Of a stretch of 64,000 nt of DNA, positions 9,569 through 18,891 are shown in pieces. The notes beneath the pieces were generated by a model. The model saw only the letters and a program-made list of their open reading frames with translations, did not search any database and was not told the origin of the DNA. The first letter of the stretch is position 1. Each line of letters opens with the position of its first letter. The position numbers were made by a program, and so were the translations under genes. This DNA is from an uncultured Duodenibacillus sp. (GTDB taxonomy: Bacteria > Pseudomonadota > Gammaproteobacteria > Burkholderiales > Burkholderiaceae_F). The stretch lies in contig CALXKM010000049.1 in assembly GCA_944388865.1 (NCBI GenBank), positions 113,072-177,071 on the forward strand, given 5' to 3'.

Positions 9569-10597
9569 ATGACACCCAATCCCAAGAACTGGCGCTTTTG
9601 CGTTGCGCCCATGCTTGACTGGACTGATGCGCACTGCCGCGTATTTCATCGTTCTTTATCCAGACACGCAAGACTTTATACCGAGATGATCACCACGCCG
9701 GCTCTCGTCTACGGTAGGCGAGACTTCCTGCTCAGGCGCAGCCATCAGGAGAATCCCGTGGCCTGCCAGCTTGGAGGTAGCGACCCGGCAGAGCTTGCGC
9801 AGGCTGCGCGATGGGTAGAGGAAGCAGGCTTTGATGAAGTCAATCTCAATTGCGGTTGTCCTTCCGAGCGTGTGCAAAAGGGAAGCTTCGGCGCCTGCCT
9901 TATGCTTGAGCCCAAGCTTGTGGCCGATTGCTGGAAGGCGATGCGCGAAGCCGTCGACATCGATGTCACCATCAAGCATCGCATTGGCGTAGATGAAAAC
10001 GACAGCTACGCGTTTGTCAGCGACTTTGTAGGAACGCTCTACGAAGCGGGATGCCGTGTTTTCATCGTGCATACGCGCTCGGCCTGGCTCAAGGGGTTGA
10101 GCCCGAAGGAAAACCGCGAAGTGCCTCCGCTCAAAAGAGAATATGCGGCAAGGCTAAAAAAAGACTTCCCCGAGGCTGTCGTCTGCATCAATGGCGGCAT
10201 CGACAGCGTGCAGCTTGCCGAAGAGCTCATTGCAGCAGGAGTTGACGGCGTCATGGTCGGCAGGGCTGCTTATCAAAATCCCTGGATGCTCACTGAAGTC
10301 GATGAAAGACTTTTTGCCGATGCTCATGATCCTGTGACGCGCGAGGCCGTTGTTGAGGCCATGACCGAGTACATTGTGCGTACGGCTCCTGAACACCCGC
10401 AGGCCGTGCGCGGCACCGCGCGCCATATGCTCGGGCTTCTTAATGGTCTTGCAGGTGCAAAAACGTGGCGTCGCACGCTTTCAGATCCCGCGGCATATGC
10501 GGCGTTCGGCGTGCATATTCTCGAGGAGGCCTATGCCCGAGCCGGATGGCGCGATGCCGCCCTGCGTGAAGATCGCTTTGATGACGATGAGTTTTGA
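9569..10597 (+). CDS. dusA: tRNA-dihydrouridine(20/20a) synthase DusA
   Basis: DusA is an FMN enzyme reducing U20/U20a in the tRNA D-loop. The 342-residue protein begins with RFCVAPMLDWTDAHCR and LYTEMIT, diagnostic of DusA rather than DusB/C. The active-site Cys lies in NCGCPSERVQKGSFGACLM, and INGGI and DGVMVGRAAYQNPW mark the FMN phosphate loop. The start is taken at ATG 9569, just before the conserved block; a start at 9530 would add 13 poorly conserved residues. It lies 54 bp after the YchJ-like gene, possibly co-transcribed. Confidence 0.95.
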   Translation: MTPNPKNWRFCVAPMLDWTDAHCRVFHRSLSRHARLYTEMITTPALVYGRRDFLLRRSHQENPVACQLGGSDPAELAQAARWVEEAGFDEVNLNCGCPSERVQKGSFGACLMLEPKLVADCWKAMREAVDIDVTIKHRIGVDENDSYAFVSDFVGTLYEAGCRVFIVHTRSAWLKGLSPKENREVPPLKREYAARLKKDFPEAVVCINGGIDSVQLAEELIAAGVDGVMVGRAAYQNPWMLTEVDERLFADAHDPVTREAVVEAMTEYIVRTAPEHPQAVRGTARHMLGLLNGLAGAKTWRRTLSDPAAYAAFGVHILEEAYARAGWRDAALREDRFDDDEF

Positions 10598-10640
10598 TCT
10601 TCAGTTTGCACAGGGCTTTCGAAGAGCAGCCCGAAGGCAA

Positions 10641-10664
10641 CCGGCGCAAGCGTGCGCTTTTTTT
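10641..10664 (+). terminator. Probable terminator after dusA
   Basis: GCGC 10644-10647 pairs with GCGC 10654-10657 and is followed by seven T residues (10658-10664). This sits inside a larger inverted repeat, TCGAAGAGCAGCC from 10619 with GGCTGCTCGA 10668-10677. Confidence 0.5.
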
Positions 10665-10878
10665 CGAGGCTGCTCGAACTGAGATGGCTTCTCAAAATTG
10701 CACATTTTGTGCACAGATATAGAAAAATTGGTCTTACTGCAGCAGAAATAGGCTTCTAACATTTCCTCAGCAAGCGGTTGCAGGTCGATTGATATGGCCG
10801 GCTCGAAGAACAATGAAGACAAGAGCCGGCGAGGCCTGCCGCTGAGTTTTTTTTCTTGGTTTTGAGAGGAAATTTTTG

Positions 10879-11868
10879 ATGCAGTACAAAAAGCTGGGCC
10901 GCACCGGCCTCATGGTAAGCCGCCTGTGCCTGGGCACGATGAATTTCGGCGACGTGACCGACAAGCAGACAAGCTTTGAGATCATGGATCGCTCTTTTGA
11001 GTTGGGCATCAACTTCATTGATACGGCCGACGTCTATGGCGGCCCGCAGCGTCCGGATATTCCTTTGGGCTATGGAATTTCGGAGGAAATTGTCGGACAG
11101 TGGATCAAAGCGAGCAAAAAGCGCGACGAGATCGTGCTTGCCACCAAGCTATACCAGCCGATGATTGCCGGACCCAACGGCGGCAGACTGTCTGCTTATC
11201 ACATCCGCAAGGCCTGTGAAGACAGCTTAAGACGGCTGCAGACCGATCATATCGATCTCTACCAGATGCATCACTTTGACCGCACCACGCCTTGGGAAGA
11301 AATTTGGCAGGCAATGGACGTGCTTGTGCGTCAGGGCAAGGTGCTTTATGTCGGAAGCTGCAATTTTCCGGGCTGGGGCATTGCAGCGGCGCAGGCGCAA
11401 GCCAAGGCCTGCGGCATGATGGGACTTGTCAGCGAACAGAGCCGCTACAGCCTTGCCTGCCGCAGCATAGAACTTGAGGTGATTCCTTCGGCGCGCTATC
11501 ACGGCGTGGGCATCATGACTTACAGCCCGCTTGACGGAGGACTGCTTGCCGGCGCATTGAAAAAGGCTCAGGCGCGTTCGCGCCGCAGCAAGCCTTCGCT
11601 TCCCATTCGAGATCCGAACTTTTATGACCGTGTGGCAGTCTATGAGGCGCTGTGCGAGGAGTGTGGAATGGATCCGGCTGACGTCGCGCTGGCCTGGGTG
11701 CTGGCCAATCCCGACGTGACGTGTCCGATTGCAGGACCGCGTACGCTTGCGCAGCTCGAGAGTTCGGCTCGAGCGCTTGACGTGCAGCTTTCTGAAGAGA
11801 TGCTCAAAAAGCTCGATGAAATTTTCCCAGGGCCCGGAGCAGAGGCGCCGGAAGCCTATGCTTGGTAG
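10879..11868 (+). CDS. Aldo/keto reductase
   Basis: NAD(P)H-dependent oxidoreductase of the aldo/keto reductase superfamily, 329 residues. The N-terminus KLGRTGLMVSRLCLGTMNFG, the catalytic Asp48/Tyr53 pair in DTADVYGG, the Lys of LATKLY, and the YQMHHFD strand with the active-site His are all visible. Near the C-terminus, CPIAGPRTLAQLESS is the cofactor-phosphate-binding segment. The ATG at 10879 follows GAGAGGA by 8 bp; a TTG lies one codon earlier. The substrate is not deducible. The gene is flanked by a probable dusA terminator and a secreted hydrolase gene. Confidence 0.93.
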   Translation: MQYKKLGRTGLMVSRLCLGTMNFGDVTDKQTSFEIMDRSFELGINFIDTADVYGGPQRPDIPLGYGISEEIVGQWIKASKKRDEIVLATKLYQPMIAGPNGGRLSAYHIRKACEDSLRRLQTDHIDLYQMHHFDRTTPWEEIWQAMDVLVRQGKVLYVGSCNFPGWGIAAAQAQAKACGMMGLVSEQSRYSLACRSIELEVIPSARYHGVGIMTYSPLDGGLLAGALKKAQARSRRSKPSLPIRDPNFYDRVAVYEALCEECGMDPADVALAWVLANPDVTCPIAGPRTLAQLESSARALDVQLSEEMLKKLDEIFPGPGAEAPEAYAW

Positions 11869-11970
11869 CAAAAATTTCAATATTCTTCAGCCTGTGCGGG
11901 TGTTCATTGCCGACGGCCCGCACACAGACTAAGGCGACTGCAGCAATGAGATCAATAGGAAAATTTCAAC

Positions 11971-13026
11971 ATGACCCATAAATCAACATCGTTGCTTTTT
12001 TGCGCCTGCGCCGCAGCGTTGGCCCTTTTGTCTTATTCGGCTCAAGCTGCTTCGCGCACGCCGACGGTAAATGAACTTGCTCCGGAAATGAGTCCGGAAA
12101 TGGCCAAAAGCGTTTGCGCTCCAGCATTTCCTTTGTGGGCAACTCCAGCATCCGGCGCCGAGGAAGTCTCCAAGGCTGCCCGCGCTTTCGCTGCGGCCGG
12201 AGCCAAAACCGCACTTGATTTGGCCCGCCGCATGAATGTCGTCATCGAATCCGGAAACATCGCGGACGTGCCGATTTTTACGCTTACGCCCAAAGAGCTT
12301 TCAGGCCAAAAAGCCGACAAGATCGTCTACTACCTGCACGGAGGCGGCTACGTGCTCGGGCACGGAGTTGCCGGAACTGCCGAGGCCGTGCAGCTTGCCG
12401 GACGCGAAGGCTGGAAAGTCATTTGCGTCGACTACCGCATGGCGCCCGAATATCCTTTCCCGGCTGCAATTGAAGACGCCTTTGCGGTGTATCGAGAACT
12501 CGTCAAAGAACACGGAGCAAACAACATTGCAGTGTTTGGGACTTCAACGGGCGGCGCCATGACGCTTATTTTGGCGCTTCAGGCCCATGAGGCCAAGGTG
12601 GCTATGCCGGCTGCGCTTATAGCGGGAACGCCCTGGACCGATATGGGCCGCATCGGCGACACGTACTATACAAACGACGGCATTGACAACGTGCTGCATT
12701 CCTATGACGGACTGCTGAAAGCGGCGGTCAAAACCTATGCAGGCTCAGAGGATCTGAAAAATCCTCTGATTTCGCCGGTTTACGCCAAAGATGAGGCGCT
12801 TTGCGAGTTTCCTTCGACGCTGCTCATTTCCGGTACGCGCGATCTTTTCTTGAGCAACACGGTTCGCATGCAAAGAAGACTACTCTTAAACGAGATCGAT
12901 GTTGACTTGATCGTTTATGAGTCGATGTCGCACGCGCAGTACTACATCAATCCCGCGGCTCGGGAAACCGGCGAGCACTACAGCTTTTTGAATGCATTCT
13001 TGGAGCGCGTGCTGTTGAAGAAGTAA
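11971..13026 (+). CDS. Exported alpha/beta hydrolase of the HSL/GDXG esterase family
   Basis: A 351-residue protein with a Sec signal peptide (about 1-26, ending SAQA). The hormone-sensitive-lipase family oxyanion motif HGGGYVLG (about 122-129) and the nucleophile elbow GTSTGGA (about 190-196) are intact. The catalytic Asp is probably in GTRDLFLS and the His in SMSHAQYY near the C-terminus. It is predicted to be a periplasmic or outer-membrane-associated carboxylesterase; the substrate is unknown. Start is ATG 11971. It may be co-transcribed with the preceding aldo/keto reductase (102-bp gap). Confidence 0.88.
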   Translation: MTHKSTSLLFCACAAALALLSYSAQAASRTPTVNELAPEMSPEMAKSVCAPAFPLWATPASGAEEVSKAARAFAAAGAKTALDLARRMNVVIESGNIADVPIFTLTPKELSGQKADKIVYYLHGGGYVLGHGVAGTAEAVQLAGREGWKVICVDYRMAPEYPFPAAIEDAFAVYRELVKEHGANNIAVFGTSTGGAMTLILALQAHEAKVAMPAALIAGTPWTDMGRIGDTYYTNDGIDNVLHSYDGLLKAAVKTYAGSEDLKNPLISPVYAKDEALCEFPSTLLISGTRDLFLSNTVRMQRRLLLNEIDVDLIVYESMSHAQYYINPAARETGEHYSFLNAFLERVLLKK

Positions 13027-13092
13027 TCAAGTGTTTTGGGCGCAATACCGCCCGAAATGTCAGGCTGCTTGAAGGTGCCGATGAAAGTTTAT

Positions 13093-13126
13093 TGCGGTGC
13101 GCGCGATTGACTTTGCGCGCACTGCA
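13093..13126. other. Hairpin between hydrolase and autotransporter genes
   Basis: TGCGGTGCGCGC 13093-13104 pairs with GCGCGCACTGCA 13115-13126 (one G-U), loop of 10 nt. No T-run follows on the + strand. It could be a factor-assisted terminator of the hydrolase gene or part of the autotransporter leader. Confidence 0.45.
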
Positions 13127-13180
13127 TCGCTTGCTCAGGATTTTTCGTATCATTGAAAAAATGGATTCCTGGAGGCAGCT

Positions 13181-16100
13181 ATGGACAAGAAAGCTCTTTT
13201 GAAATATGCGTCGTTGTTTCCTCTGACATTGCTCTCAGCAGCCGTATCGGCGGCGGTCTCAGAGTATTGGGACATTGAGCTGCCTGACGGTCGCCCTTTT
13301 GTCACGCTCGAAATCCATGGAGAGGGGCAGGAGTATCAATTCAATGACGAAGTTCTTGAAGATGGCATGCTGCCTGTTTCGGATTGGGACTTGTTGCCTC
13401 AGGACAAAGAGCGTTTCCATCAGGCTTTCGACTTTTTGGGCAGGATGCTTCAAAAGTCGGTTCATTTCCCGTCTTCGATTACGGTGGTGACGGAGGATGC
13501 GAACGATGACAACGCTTCGGCCTATAGTCCAACCTCAAGCTCTCTGGACGCTGTCGGACACACGTATCTGGGCGCAGAGCTCATTTATGGCATTAAGCCC
13601 GATACCGATTCCGGGACAACTGCGCTGATTACGATTGACCACTCTTCGCGAGAAGATGGAGAGTGGTACGCCGGTGCAATGCATACGCTGCCCGACAACG
13701 ATGATTACTCGGATCTGACTTCGACCGTGACCCATGAGTTGTTTCATGCGCTGGGGCTTGCCTGCACGGTCGACCCGGAAGATCCGAATATTGACATCAA
13801 TGATGTTCCGAAATACACCGTGGACGGCTATGACTTTTTTAAGCTGCAGTTTTCAGAGCTGCACTCAAACTGGACTGCGGGCCTTCGAGACGGCGACGGC
13901 ACGGCAGCAGTCCCGGGCATGGAGGTGACGCCCTACGGAGGCACCTCTCGAGCTAGCTCCGCTACGTTTGATATGCTTTCGTCCAAGTTCAGCGCCTCGG
14001 GCGTTTATTTCACCGGAGAAAACGTTCAGAAAGTGCTCAATGGTGCCCTCATTTACTATCCGGATGGAGCAGACATTGATCCCGTGCCCGGACTGCCGGT
14101 CAATGGCTGGGAAACAGGTGAAGGGCTTAATGCTTGGTTTCCTGAATTGAGCCATATCGAACTGCAAAACAGTCTCATGAGCCATCAGTCGTGGCGCAAT
14201 TGGAATACGTTCATGGAAGCCGAAATCGCCGTGCTGCAGGATATCGGCTATGAGATTGACCGCAGAGATTGGTTCGGATATTCCGTCTACAACTCGGGCG
14301 AAGAAGGAAGTCCATACGTTTTCGTCAATACAAATCCGTTTTATGCGCGCAACGCCCAAGGCACGGCGTATGTGACGGGAGCGGCCAACGACAATCCGTG
14401 GGGCATCGGGCTGCATGTCTACGGCAGCTATACGGACGTCACGCAGGCAGCTGAAATCTTAAGCAACGGCGACTATGCCATTGGCATACGCGTTGACGGC
14501 TTCAACAACACGCTTCGAATCGCACAGAACGCAACCGTTCGCTCCGACGGCGCCGAAGGCTACGGTCTGGCCGTCACCTACGGCAAGGGGCATCACATCA
14601 TTCATCAAGGCACTCTTGCAGCCGCAGGCGGGCAGGGAATTGCTGCCGTATTTTCATTCGGCGACAACGAACTTGGCGAAAATTATGAACAAAGAGGGTC
14701 TTTTATTTTCGCCGAAAGAGAGTACAGCAATGCAAATTTAATCAATAGCAATCCGGCAGATGTTGGTCTAGACGGCGCGCTTGTGGACAATTTTGATGTT
14801 TCTGGCACCCTCTTTGGTCGTCAAGCTGCGATTTTCATCAACGACAACGCGCTTGTCTCCAACATCAACATCCTGCAGGGAAGCCGCATTGCGGGCGACA
14901 TCGTTTCGCTTTGGGACCCATTGGCCGATCGCGTTCAGTCTTCTTCCATCGACGATGATGATGATCAGCAGTCTATCGGTATTGAAAATCTGATTACACA
15001 CTTGAATTTCGGTCTGGCCGCCAACGAGGATGGCTCTGTGGATCCGTCTAGGGCCGATGAGAATTTTTATCTATCCTATAGCGGAAATATTTACGGAGGA
15101 CTTGTCGAGAGCGAAGGCGCAGACTCGGGAGCAGCCGCCATAGCAATTCGCGTTGCTGCAGGCACGCTCTCCTTTAACGGCAATGCTGATGTGCTCTCCG
15201 TGACGATCGATGAAAACGCAACGCTTTCGGGCAATGCCGAGTACAACTTGACATCGCTCGTTGTGAGCGGCGATGAAGAAAATTCTGATGAGTCAGAAAC
15301 CATCGGCGGGACGTTCGTCAACAACGGCACGATTTCTCCTGGCAACAGCATCGGCAAGATCGTCGTCAACGGTGCATTCGTCATGGGCGACAGCGGCAAA
15401 CTCTTGATGGAATTTTCTCCCGATGGAAGCACCGATACTCTGGTTGTGAGCGAGCTTGTCAAAAATGACGACGACGAAGGAGCTGTTTTTGATGAAGACA
15501 ACGTAACGATGGCTCCTGCAGAGGGATACTACAGCGCTCCGTTGACGATAAGTCTCAATGAAATGATTTTTGAAGGAGAAAAAGCTGTTGCTGTTAAGCG
15601 CGCTGCACTTTTGTCTGCCGAGAACATATCTCCCACATTGACAATGAAGGGGAGCGTTCAAAATGGCGAACTGACGGTCGAAACAACGCGCGCTGCTGAT
15701 GCTTACAGTCAATATGCGGTCTCTAAAGAGGCTCAATCCGTGGCTTTTGCTTTTGATCGCTACGCGGCACAAGCCCAAGGTCAGATGCAGGATCTAGTGA
15801 GTGCGCTTGACTTCTCAAGTCCTGACGGCAGCAGCTTGAATTCGGCCTTTGAGAGCTTATCTGCGGACCTTTACGGCAGAGCGGGAGCGGCGGCTCTTTC
15901 GGCGCAGCGCGTGATCACGCGCGCCGTCATGCGCGAGCAGTCCAAAGCGCGCAGCTTAGACATCGGCTCAGGCGAGAGCGTATTTTTTGCCGTGCCTTTG
16001 GGCGGCTATGCCGATCGCAGCGCCGAGGGCGTGCGCAGCACCTTTGCCGGACTTCTTGCCGGCGTGCAGACCGAGCGCGCATTTGAAAGCGGCACGCTGA

Positions 16101-16807
16101 CGGTGGGCGGACATACGGCTGTCTTGACAAGACGCGATAAGTTCACTGATTCGGACGGCAGCAAAGCTGATTCCGACAGCTTTTATCTGGGCGTAAATGG
16201 CCGCTATGACTTTTCCGGTGCGCCAGGCGTCTATGCATTCGGGCTTGCGCAATTGGCCATTGAAAACACCGATATGGAACGCTCGGTGATGGGCGGCTTT
16301 GACAAAGCCTCAAGCGATTGGACGGGCTGGGGCGCAAGCTTTGCCGCCGGCGTTGGAAAGTCGTTTTCGTTGAGCGAGTCTGTTGCTTTGGGGCCGGTTT
16401 TGTGGCTTGACTACAGCTTCATGCATTTGCCGTCGGTCAAAGAGACTTCTGCGCATGGAACAGCTCTGCGTACTGAGGATGAAACCTACGAGTCTCTGGT
16501 TTCGACTCTGGGGGTGAGAGTGGACTATGCGCTTCCGGTCGAGTGCGCTGATGTCAAGGCATCAGGGCTTGTGGCATGGAACCATGAATTTCTAGACAAC
16601 TACGGCACGGCAAGCGCGAGCTTTGCTTCGTGGCGAGGCACCCGTTTTGATGCCAAAGCCGATGCTCGCGCCGATGATACTGCAACGGCTGCCGTGAGCC
16701 TAAAGGCGAAAATAAAGGAAAACTTCTCGGCCTCGATAGGCGCCGGCGTTGATTTCGGCGGCAGTTCCGCAGGATGGGGAAACGTTGGCCTCAAGTGGAT
16801 TTTCTAG
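13181..16807 (+). CDS. Autotransporter with zinc-metalloprotease-like passenger
   Basis: A type V secretion autotransporter of 1208 residues. It has a signal peptide (about 1-25), an N-terminal passenger domain with a HELFHALG motif at 185-192 (His185, Glu186, His189), a central repetitive region with pertactin-like strands (GGTFVNNGTISPGNSIGK, about 705-725) and a C-terminal 12-strand beta-barrel (about 930-1208) ending in an aromatic-rich GLKWIF. The HExxH motif and its downstream Gly resemble metzincin proteases, but the third ligand position (residue 195) is Cys rather than His or Asp. GGAGG lies 5 bp before the ATG. It is a single-gene unit, and the cleaved substrate, if any, is unknown. 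Autotransporter assignment is firm; protease activity is inferred. Confidence 0.88.
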   Translation: MDKKALLKYASLFPLTLLSAAVSAAVSEYWDIELPDGRPFVTLEIHGEGQEYQFNDEVLEDGMLPVSDWDLLPQDKERFHQAFDFLGRMLQKSVHFPSSITVVTEDANDDNASAYSPTSSSLDAVGHTYLGAELIYGIKPDTDSGTTALITIDHSSREDGEWYAGAMHTLPDNDDYSDLTSTVTHELFHALGLACTVDPEDPNIDINDVPKYTVDGYDFFKLQFSELHSNWTAGLRDGDGTAAVPGMEVTPYGGTSRASSATFDMLSSKFSASGVYFTGENVQKVLNGALIYYPDGADIDPVPGLPVNGWETGEGLNAWFPELSHIELQNSLMSHQSWRNWNTFMEAEIAVLQDIGYEIDRRDWFGYSVYNSGEEGSPYVFVNTNPFYARNAQGTAYVTGAANDNPWGIGLHVYGSYTDVTQAAEILSNGDYAIGIRVDGFNNTLRIAQNATVRSDGAEGYGLAVTYGKGHHIIHQGTLAAAGGQGIAAVFSFGDNELGENYEQRGSFIFAEREYSNANLINSNPADVGLDGALVDNFDVSGTLFGRQAAIFINDNALVSNINILQGSRIAGDIVSLWDPLADRVQSSSIDDDDDQQSIGIENLITHLNFGLAANEDGSVDPSRADENFYLSYSGNIYGGLVESEGADSGAAAIAIRVAAGTLSFNGNADVLSVTIDENATLSGNAEYNLTSLVVSGDEENSDESETIGGTFVNNGTISPGNSIGKIVVNGAFVMGDSGKLLMEFSPDGSTDTLVVSELVKNDDDEGAVFDEDNVTMAPAEGYYSAPLTISLNEMIFEGEKAVAVKRAALLSAENISPTLTMKGSVQNGELTVETTRAADAYSQYAVSKEAQSVAFAFDRYAAQAQGQMQDLVSALDFSSPDGSSLNSAFESLSADLYGRAGAAALSAQRVITRAVMREQSKARSLDIGSGESVFFAVPLGGYADRSAEGVRSTFAGLLAGVQTERAFESGTLTVGGHTAVLTRRDKFTDSDGSKADSDSFYLGVNGRYDFSGAPGVYAFGLAQLAIENTDMERSVMGGFDKASSDWTGWGASFAAGVGKSFSLSESVALGPVLWLDYSFMHLPSVKETSAHGTALRTEDETYESLVSTLGVRVDYALPVECADVKASGLVAWNHEFLDNYGTASASFASWRGTRFDAKADARADDTATAAVSLKAKIKENFSASIGAGVDFGGSSAGWGNVGLKWIF

Positions 16808-16858
16808 CGACAGGCGTGTTTTGCTTTGACGGCAGGCCTCAGTGTCGACGCAGTGCTT

Positions 16859-16886
16859 GCGCTCATAGACGAAAGTTTATGAGCGC
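16859..16886. other. Inverted repeat downstream of the autotransporter
   Basis: GCGCTCATA 16859-16867 pairs perfectly with TATGAGCGC 16878-16886 around a 10-nt loop. No T-run follows. It may help end the autotransporter transcript. Confidence 0.45.
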
Positions 16887-16903
16887 CGAGGCACGCGCAT
16901 GAG

Positions 16904-16945
16904 AAAAAACTGCCGAGAACCACTTTTTGCGTAAGGTTCTCGGCA
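16904..16945 (-). terminator. Terminator of the sulfurtransferase transcript
   Basis: On the minus strand, an 11-bp stem (16911-16921 with 16935-16945, TGCCGAGAACC and its complement) is followed by a T-run (A-run 16904-16909 on the + strand). It lies 26 bp after the sulfurtransferase stop. Confidence 0.8.
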
Positions 16946-16970
16946 AAGTTCCTTGAGTGTTCTCAATAGG

Positions 16971-17825
16971 CTAGGGCTTGTCGGTCTGGTTGATCGGGCG
17001 GCGCGGGTCGCTGATCCACTCCGACCAGCTGCCGATGTAGACGCCTGCGGCAGGAATGCCGGCAGTCATCATCGCCAGGTGATTGCAGCAGGCCGTAACG
17101 CCCGAGCCGCAGTAGTTGATGACATCGGCGTGGCTCGTTGGATTGATGACGGCGAGAAATTCTTGGGCCAAGGTCTCGGGCGATTTGAAAAAGCCGTCTT
17201 TGCCGATGTTTTCCGTGCTCGGACGCACCAGAGCTCCAGGGATGTGGCCTGCGATCGGGTCGATCGGCTCGGTCTGGCCGGACCAGCGCTCGCGGCTTCT
17301 TCCATCGAGCAGCGTGTAGTCTCCCGTTTCAAGATTGCGTTCAATGAATTCAACGTCAAAGACGCGCTCAAGGGGCGTGTGCGCGCGCAGATTGCCAGCT
17401 TGCCAGACGGGCTTTTCAGTGTTCACCGCAAGGCCCGCTTTCTGCCAGGCGACAAAACCGCCGTTGAGAACCTGCACATTTTCAAATCCCACCCAGCGAA
17501 GCGTAAACCACAGGCGCGATGCGTAGCCGCAGGCGCCGTCGTCGTAGACGACAACATGCGAGTCGGCCGAGACGCCGAGTCGGCGCATGTTTTCGCAAAA
17601 GCGCCCGGAATCCGGCAGCGGGTGGCGTCCGTTGGTGCCGGACTTGCAGCCTGCGACGTCTTCTTCAAGATCGCAAAAGCGAGCCCCAGCAATGTGCCCG
17701 GCTTCGTAGTACCCACGGCCGGCTTCGGGATCGGTGAGGCTTGCCCGCACATCAAGCAGCACGAGCTTTGGATCATTGAGCAGAGCTTGCAGCTCATTTA
17801 TTGAAGCAAGAGGCGAAAGAGGCAT
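16971..17825 (-). CDS. sseA: 3-mercaptopyruvate/thiosulfate sulfurtransferase
   Basis: A 284-residue two-domain rhodanese. The inactive N-terminal domain (about 5-135) contains VLLDVRASLTDP, and the C-terminal domain (about 155-280) carries the active-site loop CGSGVTA with Cys239. The CGSGV(T/S) loop is characteristic of 3-mercaptopyruvate sulfurtransferases rather than thiosulfate rhodaneses (CRxG). The enzyme moves sulfane sulfur from mercaptopyruvate to acceptors such as cyanide or thiols. Its start codon is only 2 bp after the stop of the EamA gene on the same strand, so the two are probably one operon. Confidence 0.92.
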   Translation of the reverse strand: MPLSPLASINELQALLNDPKLVLLDVRASLTDPEAGRGYYEAGHIAGARFCDLEEDVAGCKSGTNGRHPLPDSGRFCENMRRLGVSADSHVVVYDDGACGYASRLWFTLRWVGFENVQVLNGGFVAWQKAGLAVNTEKPVWQAGNLRAHTPLERVFDVEFIERNLETGDYTLLDGRSRERWSGQTEPIDPIAGHIPGALVRPSTENIGKDGFFKSPETLAQEFLAVINPTSHADVINYCGSGVTACCNHLAMMTAGIPAAGVYIGSWSEWISDPRRPINQTDKP

Positions 17826-17827
17826 TT

Positions 17828-18739
17828 TTAGTTTTCTCCCATTTCTTGGGCGTCTTGATTAAGGGCCTCGCCTGCTTTATGTCGGCGCGAGGTGCGCTTG
17901 GTGAGCAAGCTTGCGCAAACGCCCGCAAAGATAATGATAGCGATGCCCAGAGCGCTTTCAAGCGTGATGGCATCCCCCCAAACAAGTGTGCCGATGATCG
18001 CCGCAAAAACAATGCCGGAAAACGAGAGCACGGAGCTCACAAGCAGGTTGCCTGCGCCGAAGCTGCGCGTCATGGCGACCTGAGCAAAGCACGCCGACAG
18101 TCCCACGGCAATGACGCAGGCCGTGCTTTTGACCGTATAGGTATCGGCGGGCTCAAAGAGCAGGTGCCCGACGAGGCCAAAGACAAGGTTGAAAAAGGAA
18201 AAGTAAAAGACGACGCGCCACTCGGGTTCCTTGAGTTCGCTCAGCTCTTTGATCTGAATATAGGCAATGGCTGACAGAAGTCCTGAGCCCAGACCGATGA
18301 GCGAGGGCCACAAGTCGCGAGCATTGACTTCGGGCTGCAGAACCTCGACGACGCCGATAAAGCCGATCAAAACCGAGGCAACGAGCTTCCATTCAACTGG
18401 TCGACGGTGCATAAGTCCGGCAATGACAAGGATGGCCGCCATGAAGATGGGTGAGGTGTAGTTGAGCGTCATGCCGGTCGAAAGCGGCAGGAATGTGATG
18501 GCGTACAGCCACATCGCCAGCGCAACGGTGCCTGCGCCGCTGCGCTTGAAGTGACTCCAGATGTAGGGCGTGGCAAGTCTTTTTCCCGTGGCGCGCGCCC
18601 AGACAAAAAGCATGATGACGCCAAACAGGCCTCGGTAAAAGATCATGGAAAAAGTGCCTACTTCGGGCGAACCGAGCTTGACGGCTGCCGCAAGAACGGC
18701 AAACAAAAAGGAAGCGACAAGCATCCACAAAGACTGCAT
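17828..18739 (-). CDS. EamA/DMT-superfamily transporter
   Basis: A 303-residue membrane protein with about ten hydrophobic segments arranged as two EamA repeats (roughly 5-140 and 150-285). The motif FYRGLFGVIMLFVWA and the second-repeat segment with SAIAYIQIKELS are typical of the drug/metabolite transporter superfamily. Substrate is unknown. The start at 18739 is chosen because the hydrophobic first helix begins immediately (MQSLWMLVASFLFA); 43 further upstream residues would be unrelated to the family. It is divergent from proC and upstream of the sulfurtransferase gene. Confidence 0.88.
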   Translation of the reverse strand: MQSLWMLVASFLFAVLAAAVKLGSPEVGTFSMIFYRGLFGVIMLFVWARATGKRLATPYIWSHFKRSGAGTVALAMWLYAITFLPLSTGMTLNYTSPIFMAAILVIAGLMHRRPVEWKLVASVLIGFIGVVEVLQPEVNARDLWPSLIGLGSGLLSAIAYIQIKELSELKEPEWRVVFYFSFFNLVFGLVGHLLFEPADTYTVKSTACVIAVGLSACFAQVAMTRSFGAGNLLVSSVLSFSGIVFAAIIGTLVWGDAITLESALGIAIIIFAGVCASLLTKRTSRRHKAGEALNQDAQEMGEN

Positions 18740-18891
18740 GGCGGGACTCGAGAAGTTTTGTGTCGTTGAGTGATAAATTCTGTGGCAAAGCGCCTCTCTA
18801 GGCGCGGCTTTGTACAATAGCAAAACGCTGCGGCCTTTGTCATGGCTGCTTGCCTCTGCGGCGTGCATCGACGAAAAAAGGAGTCGGAACA

